32,575 bases of DNA, from positions 1-32,575 of IMG/VR virus record IMGVR_UViG_3300032334_000942. One strand, given 5' to 3'. Below the pieces are notes generated by a model. The model was given only the letters and a program-made list of their open reading frames with translations, had not been told where the DNA came from and did not search any database. Of the stretch, positions 7,713 through 14,039 are shown in pieces. Position 1 is the first letter of the stretch; each line of letters opens with the position of its first letter. This DNA comes from a virus. A program made the position numbers and the translations under genes.

Positions 7713-8184
7713 ATGCATCCTCCTGCAGTAATTCCTTACCCTTACGAGACTTCACTTGAATTTTCTTTGGTTTCTTTTCTTCTGGAATCAAACGCTCCAA
7801 GAAGATTTTAAGCATACCATTGAACATCTCAGCGTCTTTAACTTCGATGTGGTCATCGATAGCAAAGGAACGAGTGAAGGCACGATTAGCGATTCCACGG
7901 AAAAGGAAATTCTCTGGATTCTCATCAGCTTTAATGTTACCACGAACCATTAACTTACCATCTTCCATTTCGATATCAATGTCAGACTGGCCAAAACCAG
8001 CAACAGCCAACTCAATGGTGTAGTGGTTATCGTCATGCTTGATGATATTGTATGGAGGATAGTTTGGAATGTTCTTGGTCAGGTCTTCATGCATCTTCTG
8101 CATGCGAGCCATTGGCTCTTCGAATCCAACAAAGAAACGATCAAAGTCCTTGAATCCAGGACCAAATAGTGCTAGATGTGTCAT
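7687..8184 (-). CDS. hsp20: Hsp20 small heat-shock protein (IbpA-like)
   Basis: This is a 165-residue ATP-independent holdase chaperone. The N-terminal region includes FGPGFKDFDRFFVGFEE, which resembles the IbpA start. The alpha-crystallin domain (about 45-145) begins PPYNIIKHDDNHYTIELAVA and contains FLFRGIANRAFTRSFAI. It ends with GMLKIFLERLIPEEKKPKKI, the G-x-L beta-9 segment followed by the IPEE(K/x)KP signature. Related hsp20 genes are common in T4-like marine phages, where they are thought to help fold phage proteins. The start is ATG 8184 with GGAGAG upstream. It follows a 74-residue gene by 9 bases and overlaps the following small gene. Confidence 0.93.
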   Translation of the reverse strand: MTHLALFGPGFKDFDRFFVGFEEPMARMQKMHEDLTKNIPNYPPYNIIKHDDNHYTIELAVAGFGQSDIDIEMEDGKLMVRGNIKADENPENFLFRGIANRAFTRSFAIDDHIEVKDAEMFNGMLKIFLERLIPEEKKPKKIQVKSRKGKELLQEDAYDQAASRL

Positions 8185-8193
8185 GATCTCTCC

Positions 8194-8418
8194 TTACTTA
8201 GTTGCAAATGCTTTCTTCGCATCAAAGGTGTATGCTGCCATACCCAATGCACTGAAGAAGTCACTGTACGATTTAGCTACGTTCTTCGCAAAGGAAGACT
8301 GTGCAGCGATAAAAGTATTGAGAGGTTTTTTGAGTTCTTCGTTTTTGACGTACGTCTCAACGAATTTAGTTTTGACACTTTGGAACGTGTCGATGGATGT
8401 GTTGATATTGTTCAACAT
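8194..8418 (-). CDS. Hypothetical helical protein, 74 residues
   Basis: This is a mostly helical protein with alternating charged and hydrophobic residues and no cysteine. It contains VKNEELKKPLNTFIAAQSSF and FAKNVAKSYSDFFSALGM. The repeated lysine and aromatic pattern slightly recalls phasin-type proteins that coat polyhydroxyalkanoate granules, but the match is too weak to name it. It has a good ribosome site (AGGAG) before ATG 8418. The long structured leader at 8419-8572 lies immediately upstream, and the Hsp20 gene follows 9 bases after the stop, so the two are probably one transcript. Confidence 0.8.
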   Translation of the reverse strand: MLNNINTSIDTFQSVKTKFVETYVKNEELKKPLNTFIAAQSSFAKNVAKSYSDFFSALGMAAYTFDAKKAFATK

Positions 8419-8572
8419 AGTTTTCTCCTATTAAGCGAGTAGTTAAAGTGGTACCCCGAAGGCATACCGTAAAATCCTGCTTACTGGCTACAGGGACAGC
8501 TTGTCGTACTGCCAGCTTTAGACGCTCCTAAGGTAGAAGAGCCTTACGTTCCCATCCCGATGGGACAGAAAC
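8419..8572 (-). ncRNA. Candidate structured RNA or long folded 5' leader
   Basis: No reading frame of note occurs here, but the minus-strand RNA can fold almost end to end. In order it has CCCAT/ATGGG around CGGG; GCTCTT/AGGAGC around a 7-base loop; CTGGC/GCCAG enclosing TAC/GTA and GACA/TGTC; a weak GTAA/TTAC; and a strong hairpin at 8450-8468 closed by a C(UUCG)G tetraloop. It ends about 30 bases before ATG 8418. A late-promoter-like CTAAATA box sits just upstream at 8573-8579, so a transcript would begin with this structure. I cannot match it to a known riboswitch or ribozyme. It could be a leader, an sRNA or a remnant. Confidence 0.5.
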
Positions 8573-8579
8573 TATTTAG
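8573..8579 (-). promoter_or_regulatory. T4-late-like promoter box before the structured leader
   Basis: CTAAATA on the minus strand overlaps the TAA stop of the 64-residue gene. A T4-type late start 6 bases downstream would fall at the edge of the folded RNA. Short AT-rich boxes can occur by chance, so support comes from placement only. Confidence 0.4.
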
Positions 8580-8770
8580 GCAGCTGGTGTTTCTGCAGCC
8601 TTAGCAGCAGCTTCAGCAGCTTGAACCTGTTCTGAACCTTGTTGTTGAATCTTGTTCACCAACTGGAAAATGGCTTCGAAGGGATGCTTACCCAATGATG
8701 CCAAAATAGCGTTCACTTCGTCAAGTGTCAGTTCGAGTTTAATTGTAAGTTGTTGCGCTTGTTCGCTCAT
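8576..8770 (-). CDS. Hypothetical small helical protein, 64 residues
   Basis: This short acidic protein reads TIKLELTLDEVNAILASLG near its start, then a helix FEAIFQLVNKIQQQGSEQVQ, and ends in an alanine-rich tail (AAEAAAKAAETPAA). The pattern of strand, LDEVN-x-ILASLG helix and second helix is reminiscent of small conserved phage proteins, without a known role. GGAG precedes ATG 8770 at normal spacing. It follows regA with a 30-base gap. A CTAAATA box inside the end of regA could drive it. Confidence 0.75.
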   Translation of the reverse strand: MSEQAQQLTIKLELTLDEVNAILASLGKHPFEAIFQLVNKIQQQGSEQVQAAEAAAKAAETPAA

Positions 8771-8800
8771 GTTATCTCCAAAATGTAAGATGATTTAGGT

Positions 8801-9217
8801 TTACTTCTTTTTGCCTATGTTGTATTTAGGCACCAATTCCCACTCTTCCTTCTCTTTGTGGCTAACCACTTTGATCTGGGAGAGCGATGCTTTTGGGTCT
8901 GCCTTAGCTACATCAAGTATCTTCAACAGTCCCCAATCTTGCAACAAGCCAGCGATCGTATTTCTACGTTCTACATCATTGGCTGTGATGTTCGATTCCT
9001 TACCGTCCAATGCAAAGAGTTCTTTGAAGTGAACGATGTAATATCTGCCTTGCTTATGTAAAATATGGCAAGACTGATATAGTTTTTTGTCTTTTCTGGA
9101 TGCGATCCCGATGCGGGTCAGAGTCTCACGAACCTTCAAAAAATTGTCTGGTTCAGGAAGAGTCACTTCGAGCATGGAGTCTGGCGTCCAATCATAATAG
9201 ATCATTTCGACAGTCAT
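8801..9217 (-). CDS. regA: RegA translational repressor
   Basis: T4 RegA binds ribosome-start regions of early phage mRNAs and blocks their translation. This protein has 138 residues against 122 in T4. It is very similar by eye across the core: FLKVRETLTRIGIASRKDKK, LYQSCHILHKQGRYYIVHFK, the LLQDWGLLKI segment and the EWELVPKYNIG end all resemble T4 RegA. It carries about 14 extra residues before the position equivalent to the T4 start. ATG 9217 overlaps the gp62 stop as ATGA, and AGGTGG precedes it. The gene order 45-44-62-regA-43 of T4 is largely kept, with insertions. Confidence 0.95.
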   Translation of the reverse strand: MTVEMIYYDWTPDSMLEVTLPEPDNFLKVRETLTRIGIASRKDKKLYQSCHILHKQGRYYIVHFKELFALDGKESNITANDVERRNTIAGLLQDWGLLKILDVAKADPKASLSQIKVVSHKEKEEWELVPKYNIGKKK

Positions 9218-9597
9218 TTTCTACCACCTGTATATTGTTTTTCTTCAATGGTTTTCAATTGTTCTGGAGTTAAAATTCCAAGAACTTGTTTCGCTTTTTC
9301 ACTGGAATAGCCGTAGCAGTCCATGACCAATCTAAGATTCTTTTCCTCCTCACGTTTAAACCATTTGGAGAATCTTTTCTTTCTCGGTATACTATTTAGT
9401 AAAAAATTAAATTGCCATTTTACAGATGCGTAGTGCCGCTGATTCATTTCATTGGCATACATAACAGTGTCAGGGAAGAAGGATAATCCTCTATTCACCA
9501 TCCATGCTGAATACTCTTTCTCGTTACTTGGATCCTCCTTGATCAGATCTTTCTTTGTTTCGTTGATGGCATTGAGAAAATCAAAGGGAGTTGTCAT
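9214..9597 (-). CDS. 62: Clamp loader small subunit (T4 gp62)
   Basis: gp62 pairs with the gp44 ATPase to load the sliding clamp. The 127-residue protein shows the pattern I associate with gp62 of marine T4-like phages: TTPFDFLNAIN, WMVNRGLSFFPDTVMYANEM, WQFNFLLNSIPRKKRFSKW and an ILTPEQ helix near the end. The T4 protein is longer (187). The frame could begin at TTG 9603, but ATG 9597 lies at a better distance from AGAGG. The gene overlaps the end of the upstream membrane protein gene by 17 bases and regA by 4, so the three are coupled. Confidence 0.85.
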   Translation of the reverse strand: MTTPFDFLNAINETKKDLIKEDPSNEKEYSAWMVNRGLSFFPDTVMYANEMNQRHYASVKWQFNFLLNSIPRKKRFSKWFKREEEKNLRLVMDCYGYSSEKAKQVLGILTPEQLKTIEEKQYTGGRK

Positions 9598-9889
9598 TTG
9601 CAAATACCTCTTTTAGATTTTCTGCAGTTGCAGCAAATTTGGTATCTGGAAATCTGCTACTAAGGTTTTGCTCAAGTTGTTGTCGTGTCTCACCCTGTGC
9701 CATAAACTCATGTGTTTCCATATTATGTATATATAGCATACCATTCACACGTTGTATTTTTATACGAATCACATTGCTGGAAATTTCTTCCAGTCGACTT
9801 ATCATGACGTTAATCTTTCTCAGCGCAAACCATTCTCTTGCAAACCACCCAAAAGCAAATGCAAAAATTATTATCAGAAGTTCTTCCAT
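9581..9889 (-). CDS. Membrane-anchored hypothetical protein in the clamp-loader operon
   Basis: This 102-residue protein starts with a clear hydrophobic helix (MEELLIIIFAFAFGWFAREW, residues 1-20). A basic and coiled stretch (ALRKINVMISRLEEISSN) follows. The soluble domain has two strands (VIRIKIQRVNGMLYIHNMET) and a helix (ETRQQLEQNLSSRF). The arrangement suggests an N-terminal membrane anchor with a small cytoplasmic domain. I do not recognise the family. It lies 7 bases after gene 44 and overlaps gene 62. Membrane proteins inside the clamp-loader operon are unusual, but no replication role can be inferred from the sequence. Confidence 0.8.
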   Translation of the reverse strand: MEELLIIIFAFAFGWFAREWFALRKINVMISRLEEISSNVIRIKIQRVNGMLYIHNMETHEFMAQGETRQQLEQNLSSRFPDTKFAATAENLKEVFANDNSL

Positions 9890-9896
9890 AGCAACC

Positions 9897-10838
9897 TCAC
9901 TTAAATTTACACTGCATCATGATCTCAGTCATCGCTGCCATAGTATTTAGTTCATGGTTCGCAACGAACGCATCTTTGTATTGATAGTCGGCAAGCACAA
10001 GAACCATGGTAGGAATACTAACTGGCTCCATGTACTCAGTGGCTTTATCATAAAGATGATTGAAGAGAGAACTGGTTTCAATGTCAGAGTTCTGTGCAAT
10101 CCACTGGCGTGTTTTCTTGAAGTCTTTATCCTTTAGGTGTCCAACCAAAGTTTTGTAAGATTCGTCAGACATGTTTACCAGCAAGCCAGCATCAATCTTT
10201 CCAGACACAGAGTAACGCTGCAACTCATTCAGAATGCGACGATAGTCAGGAAAGTGTTTGTTGATTAACTCAACTACTACCTTGGTGTCAAAGTCAACTC
10301 CCTCGGTCTTTAGAATCTGTGTGACACGTTTAAAGAAACCTGCAGCAATGGCTGGCTTTTCAGCATTGTCAATCTTAAAGTCAATCACGGCACATCGGCT
10401 ATGCAATGGCTCAATGATTTTATTCTTGAAGTTACATGTAAAGATAAAGCGACAGTTGTTTGAAAACTCTTCGATAAATCCACGCAACGCTGGTTGAACC
10501 GATTGAGCATTCATATAGTCAGCTTCATCAAGGATAACAACCTTCTTGGCATCAGTCAACGAAACTGTTGACGCAAATCCCTTTACAGTGGTGCGCAGCA
10601 TATCAATGGAACGACCTTCATCAGATCCATTGATAAACAAAACATCGGCACCAACTTCATTACACAACGCACGAGCCACTGTGGTCTTACCTACACCAGC
10701 TGTTCCTGAGAACAGAAAGGTAGGCAACTCACCAGTTGCGATGTACTCCTTGAAAGTTTTCTTCAAACCTTCAGGAAGGATACACTCATCAATGGTGGCA
10801 GGGCGATACTTCTCAACCCACAAATATTGGTCACTCAT
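9897..10838 (-). CDS. 44: Clamp loader large subunit, AAA+ ATPase (T4 gp44)
   Basis: This ATPase opens and loads the gp45 clamp at primer ends. It has 313 residues, close to T4 gp44 (319). The N-terminus WVEKYRPATIDE is typical of the RFC/DnaX family. Walker A is SGTAGVGKTT (about 44-53) and Walker B VVILDEADYM (about 100). The arginine-finger motif HSRC lies near residue 146. The lid domain and C-terminal helical collar follow. ATG 10838 has GGAG 5 bases upstream. A strong promoter at 10862-10890 overlaps the end of the upstream Tat-signal gene, so this gene can be expressed separately from the clamp. Confidence 0.96.
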   Translation of the reverse strand: MSDQYLWVEKYRPATIDECILPEGLKKTFKEYIATGELPTFLFSGTAGVGKTTVARALCNEVGADVLFINGSDEGRSIDMLRTTVKGFASTVSLTDAKKVVILDEADYMNAQSVQPALRGFIEEFSNNCRFIFTCNFKNKIIEPLHSRCAVIDFKIDNAEKPAIAAGFFKRVTQILKTEGVDFDTKVVVELINKHFPDYRRILNELQRYSVSGKIDAGLLVNMSDESYKTLVGHLKDKDFKKTRQWIAQNSDIETSSLFNHLYDKATEYMEPVSIPTMVLVLADYQYKDAFVANHELNTMAAMTEIMMQCKFK

Positions 10839-10861
10839 ATCAACTCCATAATAAAGAAATA

Positions 10862-10890
10862 ATTATACACTAAAAGAATCAGGCAGTCAA
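10862..10890 (-). promoter_or_regulatory. Near-consensus sigma70 promoter before gene 44
   Basis: TTGACT (10890-10885), 17 bases, TATAAT (10867-10862) on the minus strand. Only one base of the two hexamers differs from consensus. The -35 element lies inside the last codons of the Tat-signal gene. Confidence 0.85.
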
Positions 10891-11322
10891 TACCTTCTTC
10901 CACTGTCCATTGATATTCAAATACAACTCGCCATCTGGTCCAGGCACCATCTTAACTGATTGTTGTTTCTCTGTTCCTGGCACAAAGTTCTTTCCATTTA
11001 TTAACATTGTTGTGCTGCCATCAGAAGAAATACGCATACGTTCTTGTCCCATACTACTACTGCCGATAGCGTACATACCATTATATGCTGGAGGTGGTGG
11101 TGGAGCAATCTCTCCGTATGTTGCCATAAGACATAGAGTAGGTGGTGCTTGTTCCTCTAGTAATGCAAGTACCTCAGGATCAGAAGTTACAACTGGAGCA
11201 GGAACTGGTACAGGCGCAGGCACTTCCTTGATCTTCTCAACAACCAAAGGTGCAGCTGTTGCACCCATGGCTAGGAAACCAAGTAGACCACCAGATCGTA
11301 GGAATTTTCTACGCTCAAGCAT
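10879..11322 (-). CDS. Tat-signal, proline-rich exported protein of unknown function
   Basis: The first residues MLERRKFLRSGG fit the twin-arginine signal (RRxFL with a following basic residue). A hydrophobic core (LLGFLAMGATAAPLV) follows, so Tat export across the inner membrane is predicted. Next is a Val/Pro-rich linker (EVPAPVPVPAPVV), a second proline run (APPPPPAYNGMY), and a C-terminal domain of short strands with many glycines ending INGQWKKVL. I recognise no catalytic motif. The gene starts 3 bases after the gp45 stop and ends over the promoter of gene 44. It could be a periplasmic or virion-associated protein, but its function is unknown. Confidence 0.8.
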   Translation of the reverse strand: MLERRKFLRSGGLLGFLAMGATAAPLVVEKIKEVPAPVPVPAPVVTSDPEVLALLEEQAPPTLCLMATYGEIAPPPPPAYNGMYAIGSSSMGQERMRISSDGSTTMLINGKNFVPGTEKQQSVKMVPGPDGELYLNINGQWKKVLTA

Positions 11323-11325
11323 GGC

Positions 11326-11979
11326 TTACTCGAAGGTAGAGTCAGCTTCAATGGCAACGAAGTAAATCGTGTCACCATTCTTAAAGCGAGAGATCTTCTT
11401 GCTAGAGATAGATACTGCATAGTCAGCAGGAAGCATCTTCAGATTCTCAACTTTCATTGCTACGTTGAATGTAGACTCAGTAGTTCCAACTTCAATGTCA
11501 TAGGTATTGGCAGTAGCATTCTTGCGATCACCAACGACCATGGTCACCTTACCATCTTTACCGATAATGGAAAGATCAGGTGCACGAAGTACCGATGCGG
11601 TACGAATAGCCATTGCCAGCGTTGCACTGGTCAGGTTGAAGTCAATATCGCTTGTGGGGAATGCGATCTCTTTCTGTGGGTAAGAAAGAACAGACTTATC
11701 GGCTGCGTAGTATTTAATACTGTTACCACCTTCCTTCATGGTAACATACTTCTCAGAGAACACCAAGTCGGGATCGGTGAAGAGAGATAGCGCACCCAAG
11801 AATTCATTCAAGTCATAGATGCCAAACTCAGCTGGGAATGCTTCTGCAACTGCAGCAGATGCCATAATGTTTTTCTGCGCAGAGATGGTTGATAGTTTGC
11901 CATTGTCACGCAGCACAAGGTTGCTATTGATACCAGCAAAGTTCTTCAATAGTCCAAGTGTGTCTTTAGATAATTTCAT
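11326..11979 (-). CDS. 45: Sliding clamp, DNA polymerase processivity factor (T4 gp45)
   Basis: gp45 forms a trimeric ring that tethers gp43 to DNA and in T4 also activates late transcription with gp55 and gp33. The protein has 217 residues against 228 in T4. The start MKLSKDTLGLLKNFAGIN and the region FGIYDLNEFLGALSLF match T4-type clamps, as do the YAADKSVL and MAIRTASVLRAPDLSI segments. GGAG precedes ATG 11979 at 8 bases. It has its own promoter at 12019-12047. The Tat-signal gene and then gene 44 follow it. The linked presence of gp55 in the window fits a T4-like late transcription system. Confidence 0.95.
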   Translation of the reverse strand: MKLSKDTLGLLKNFAGINSNLVLRDNGKLSTISAQKNIMASAAVAEAFPAEFGIYDLNEFLGALSLFTDPDLVFSEKYVTMKEGGNSIKYYAADKSVLSYPQKEIAFPTSDIDFNLTSATLAMAIRTASVLRAPDLSIIGKDGKVTMVVGDRKNATANTYDIEVGTTESTFNVAMKVENLKMLPADYAVSISSKKISRFKNGDTIYFVAIEADSTFE

Positions 11980-12018
11980 TGTTTCTCCTAAAAGGGTTTA
12001 TCATAATATGTATAAATC

Positions 12019-12047
12019 ATTATACTCTAATTTTGCTTTGGAAGCAA
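12019..12047 (-). promoter_or_regulatory. Sigma70-type promoter before gene 45
   Basis: TTGCTT (12047-12042), 17 bases, TATAAT (12024-12019) on the minus strand. The -35 region lies within an inverted repeat (TTTGCTT CCA AAGCAAA) directly after the SPFH gene stop, which could also act as a short terminator or operator. Confidence 0.75.
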
Positions 12048-12049
12048 AT

Positions 12050-12850
12050 TTATTTGTTGGTTTGCACAGTTGGAGTAACAACACCATTGATCACCAAAGT
12101 CTGTCCCTTGAAGTTAGCAATGGCACGTGGCAGTTCACGAATAGCATCTGCTTCGGCTTCTGCTTTCAACAGTGGGATGGCCATAGGGTTGGCTTGCATA
12201 GATTCGTTACGCTTACGAGCAGTGGCAACTTTAACTTCTTCAGTCTTGTATTCGTTCTTTGCCTTTACCAATTCATTGGCAGATGCAACAACTGAATCAG
12301 CAGGAACAATGTTACGAATCAATACTTGACTAATAACAATGGTACCATCCATCTTCTCATCAGCAAGAGTACGGATAACCTGTTCTTTGATTTCAGTTTC
12401 CATTGCTTGACGAGCATCACCCATCTCTAATGCTTCGTACTTGCGAGCAGACTTGTAGATGGCGTTACGAGTAGCATTGAACACATAGTTATACATCAAG
12501 TAAACATCGCCATCGTGACTGGCATGAAAACTCTTGTTCTTGCTGTTGTAGATCTCAGCCACTTGACTTTGGTTGATGTTATATGTGATCATAGCATCAA
12601 AGTCTTTCATGGTGCTGTTATCCTTGGCCAGCGGAGTCATGTCTTCAACTTTGACAGTGATCTCTTTGACTGGGAAGGTGATAACATTGCCAATGATAGT
12701 CTGGTTAAAAGATCCAGGTAGCAATTCTTCAGTCTTAACCTGTCGATCAAATCCAACACGCAAACCAACTTCGCCAGTCTCAATACGTGCACAACCAGTA
12801 GCCAATGACATAGCTGCAACGATAGCGGTAACTTTCAAAACATTTTTCAT
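12050..12850 (-). CDS. SPFH/prohibitin-like (band 7) lipoprotein
   Basis: The 266-residue product begins with a short signal (MKNVLKVTAIVAAMSLATGC) ending in a lipobox-like ATGC, so Cys20 is probably lipid-modified. The SPFH domain follows: ETGEVGLRVGF, VITFPVKEITVKVEDMTPLA, and the MKDFDAMITYNIN stretch are typical of prohibitins. A coiled-coil region (ELVKAKNEYKTEEVKVATAR, then KAEAEADAIRE) is the flotillin/prohibitin-like helix. Such proteins form membrane-bound rings. Its role in phage infection is unknown; host membrane control or protection of a phage factor is possible. ATG 12850 has AAGGA at 6 bases, and the longer TTG 12856 start is less likely. A two-helix membrane peptide is encoded just upstream. 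Confidence 0.85.
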   Translation of the reverse strand: MKNVLKVTAIVAAMSLATGCARIETGEVGLRVGFDRQVKTEELLPGSFNQTIIGNVITFPVKEITVKVEDMTPLAKDNSTMKDFDAMITYNINQSQVAEIYNSKNKSFHASHDGDVYLMYNYVFNATRNAIYKSARKYEALEMGDARQAMETEIKEQVIRTLADEKMDGTIVISQVLIRNIVPADSVVASANELVKAKNEYKTEEVKVATARKRNESMQANPMAIPLLKAEAEADAIRELPRAIANFKGQTLVINGVVTPTVQTNK

Positions 12851-12859
12851 TATCAATCC

Positions 12860-13036
12860 TTAAAATAAAACAACAATAGCAATCATAACACCGACTGCCA
12901 ACAAAGAACACAAGAAACTAAACAGAAGTGTTTTTGTTAAATCCCACTTCTCGCTTCCCTTCATCTGCCTAAATGCAGGAATTGCAAAATAAAATCCAGC
13001 GAACAGAATGGCGAATACTAACCAAAGACGAATCAT
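12860..13036 (-). CDS. Small two-helix membrane protein, 58 residues
   Basis: This short gene starts at ATG 13036, overlapping the upstream stop as ATGA, and ends 9 bases before the SPFH start. The product has a first hydrophobic helix (LWLVFAILFAGFYFAIP), a polar loop (RQMKGSEKWDLTK) and a second helix (LLFSFLCSLLAVGVMIAIVV). It is thus a hairpin membrane protein. Tight coupling to both neighbours supports reality. A functional link to the SPFH lipoprotein (a small membrane partner) is inference only. Holin-like topology is another possibility, but nothing else here suggests a lysis cassette. Confidence 0.75.
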   Translation of the reverse strand: MIRLWLVFAILFAGFYFAIPAFRQMKGSEKWDLTKTLLFSFLCSLLAVGVMIAIVVLF

Positions 13037-13338
13037 ACCTTGCTACCTTTATATGCATTAAATTCTTTTACGAGACGCTCATGTTCATCTGCTGAACAAT
13101 ACAAAGACCACTCATTAACAACATCATTCACAAAGTAACCAATTATAGTTTTGATAGAACGATGATCATAATTACGCTCAATAGAAAACGCATTCATAAT
13201 TTTCCAATCGACAGAGCAAGCGCCATTAGATATCTCACCTTTGATGACATCCTTTAATCTCTTGTTTTCGTTTCTCAAATCCTCAAGTTCACATTTAAGA
13301 TTTGAATAAGTCAGTTTATCAATAGAATTAAAAAACAT
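13033..13338 (-). CDS. Hypothetical protein with N-terminal coiled coil
   Basis: This 101-residue protein is not recognised. Residues about 10-35 (LKCELEDLRNENKRLKDVIK) look like a short coiled coil. The rest holds aromatic and charged residues (WKIMNAFSIERNYDHRSIK, YFVNDVVNEWSLYCSADEHE). Its start joins the preceding stop as TAATG and its stop overlaps the membrane peptide start as ATGA. It therefore belongs to a coupled four-gene run that ends with the SPFH lipoprotein. Confidence 0.8.
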   Translation of the reverse strand: MFFNSIDKLTYSNLKCELEDLRNENKRLKDVIKGEISNGACSVDWKIMNAFSIERNYDHRSIKTIIGYFVNDVVNEWSLYCSADEHERLVKEFNAYKGSKV

Positions 13339-13673
13339 TATACATCCTTTGAGTATTTCACATCATGTTCATACAAGAACATCAGGCAACACATTGCATG
13401 TGCCAAGTGGTTCTTACCAGTCTCGGGATCGTTTTGCTCTCCCTCTTTCCATGCCCACAGGTGTCTCTGCATTGCATCGAAGTATCTACGTTTTGAATCT
13501 GGAACACGTATCCAGTTATCACGTTCGTATTTCTGTGCACCGAAAGTCAGAATCTCTACTGTTGCTTTCAATGCAAGTGGAGGCAACAAACCATACTCGA
13601 GTTTGTCACCATCAAATTTACGCCCACCAGTTGTAGCTGCTTGGGACTTTTTAACTTCTTCTTTAGTAGCCAT
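13338..13673 (-). CDS. dATP/dGTP diphosphohydrolase-like (MazG-related) protein
   Basis: The 111-residue sequence fits the phage family known as dATP/dGTP diphosphohydrolase N-terminal domain (formerly DUF5664). It has GGRKFDGDKLEYGLLPP, LTFGAQKYERDNW, a RRYFDAMQRHLWAWKEGE helix and the GKNHLAHAMCCLMFLYE end, in which acidic and histidine residues would hold metal. The family is related to all-alpha NTP pyrophosphatases such as MazG and acts on purine deoxynucleotides in some phages. No PurZ-type partner is in the window, so a link to modified bases is not supported. It lies after a terminator hairpin at 13693-13721, and no clear promoter was found. Confidence 0.75.
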   Translation of the reverse strand: MATKEEVKKSQAATTGGRKFDGDKLEYGLLPPLALKATVEILTFGAQKYERDNWIRVPDSKRRYFDAMQRHLWAWKEGEQNDPETGKNHLAHAMCCLMFLYEHDVKYSKDV

Positions 13674-13692
13674 ATTTACCCATAATAAAAAA

Positions 13693-13721
13693 TGGGACTG
13701 ACCACGATGCAGCCAGTCCCA
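13693..13721 (-). terminator. Intrinsic terminator after the winged-helix-like gene
   Basis: Minus-strand TGGGACTG pairs perfectly with CAGTCCCA around a 13-base loop, followed directly by six T residues (13692-13687). It lies 17 bases after the stop of the gene at 13739. Confidence 0.88.
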
Positions 13722-13738
13722 AACTTACTCAGCCCTGA

Positions 13739-14002
13739 TTAGGCAGTGCGAGTAAAAACAGAAGAACCAGCAACTGCATTTGCCAACGCAACCATATGTC
13801 GGCTAGGTTTGCCGATACGATATTTGGTTGCCTTTGTACCATCAGACAGCGTTGCGCTGTTGGTGTAGATGCAGTTACCCTTGGTACGCAACTGACGAAT
13901 TGCTTCGTGCGGATTCTTCAAACCGAAAGAACCAGCGATCTGACGAGGTGTAACAGCAGCACCAGTTTCAAGGTACTTCAACAATTTTTCTTGTCGACTC
14001 AT
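13739..14002 (-). CDS. Small winged-helix-like DNA-binding protein (predicted)
   Basis: The product (87 residues) reads MSRQEKLLKYLETGAAVTPR, then QIAGSFGLKNPHEAIRQLRT. This is a helix, turn, helix pattern with a basic recognition helix, followed by a beta wing (GNCIYTNSATLSDGTKATKY) and a short tail. It is typical of small wHTH regulators. The frame could start 10 codons earlier at 14032, but that part overlaps the upstream terminator tail and has no ribosome site. ATG 14002 has GGAG 11 bases away, a long but usable spacing. It stands alone between two intrinsic terminators, so it may need its own promoter, which I could not find. It might regulate phage or host genes. Confidence 0.75.
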   Translation of the reverse strand: MSRQEKLLKYLETGAAVTPRQIAGSFGLKNPHEAIRQLRTKGNCIYTNSATLSDGTKATKYRIGKPSRHMVALANAVAGSSVFTRTA

Positions 14003-14039
14003 AGTTTTATTAACTCCATAATATGCCATCATAAAAAAT

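Noticed and set aside
8419-8575. tRNA gene in the non-coding stretch
   Set aside because: No cloverleaf with a T-loop GTTCRANNC or CCA-type acceptor end could be built on either strand, although the region is strongly folded.
8419-8575. Known marine-phage riboswitch (glutamine or SAM type)
   Set aside because: I could not find the conserved core sequences that I know for these classes. An Rfam search would be decisive.
10910-11365. Plus-strand 151-codon frame opposite the Tat-signal gene
   Set aside because: It arises from the low-complexity proline codons of the minus-strand gene and crosses the gp45 start of the next gene without any ribosome site.
12860-13036. Holin function for the two-helix membrane peptide
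   Set aside because: Topology alone is compatible, but no endolysin or spanin gene is nearby, and the gene is coupled to an SPFH lipoprotein.
13338-13673. Evidence for a 2-aminoadenine (Z) genome from the dATP/dGTP diphosphohydrolase-like gene
   Set aside because: No PurZ or DpoZ-type polymerase is present; the polymerase is family B gp43.
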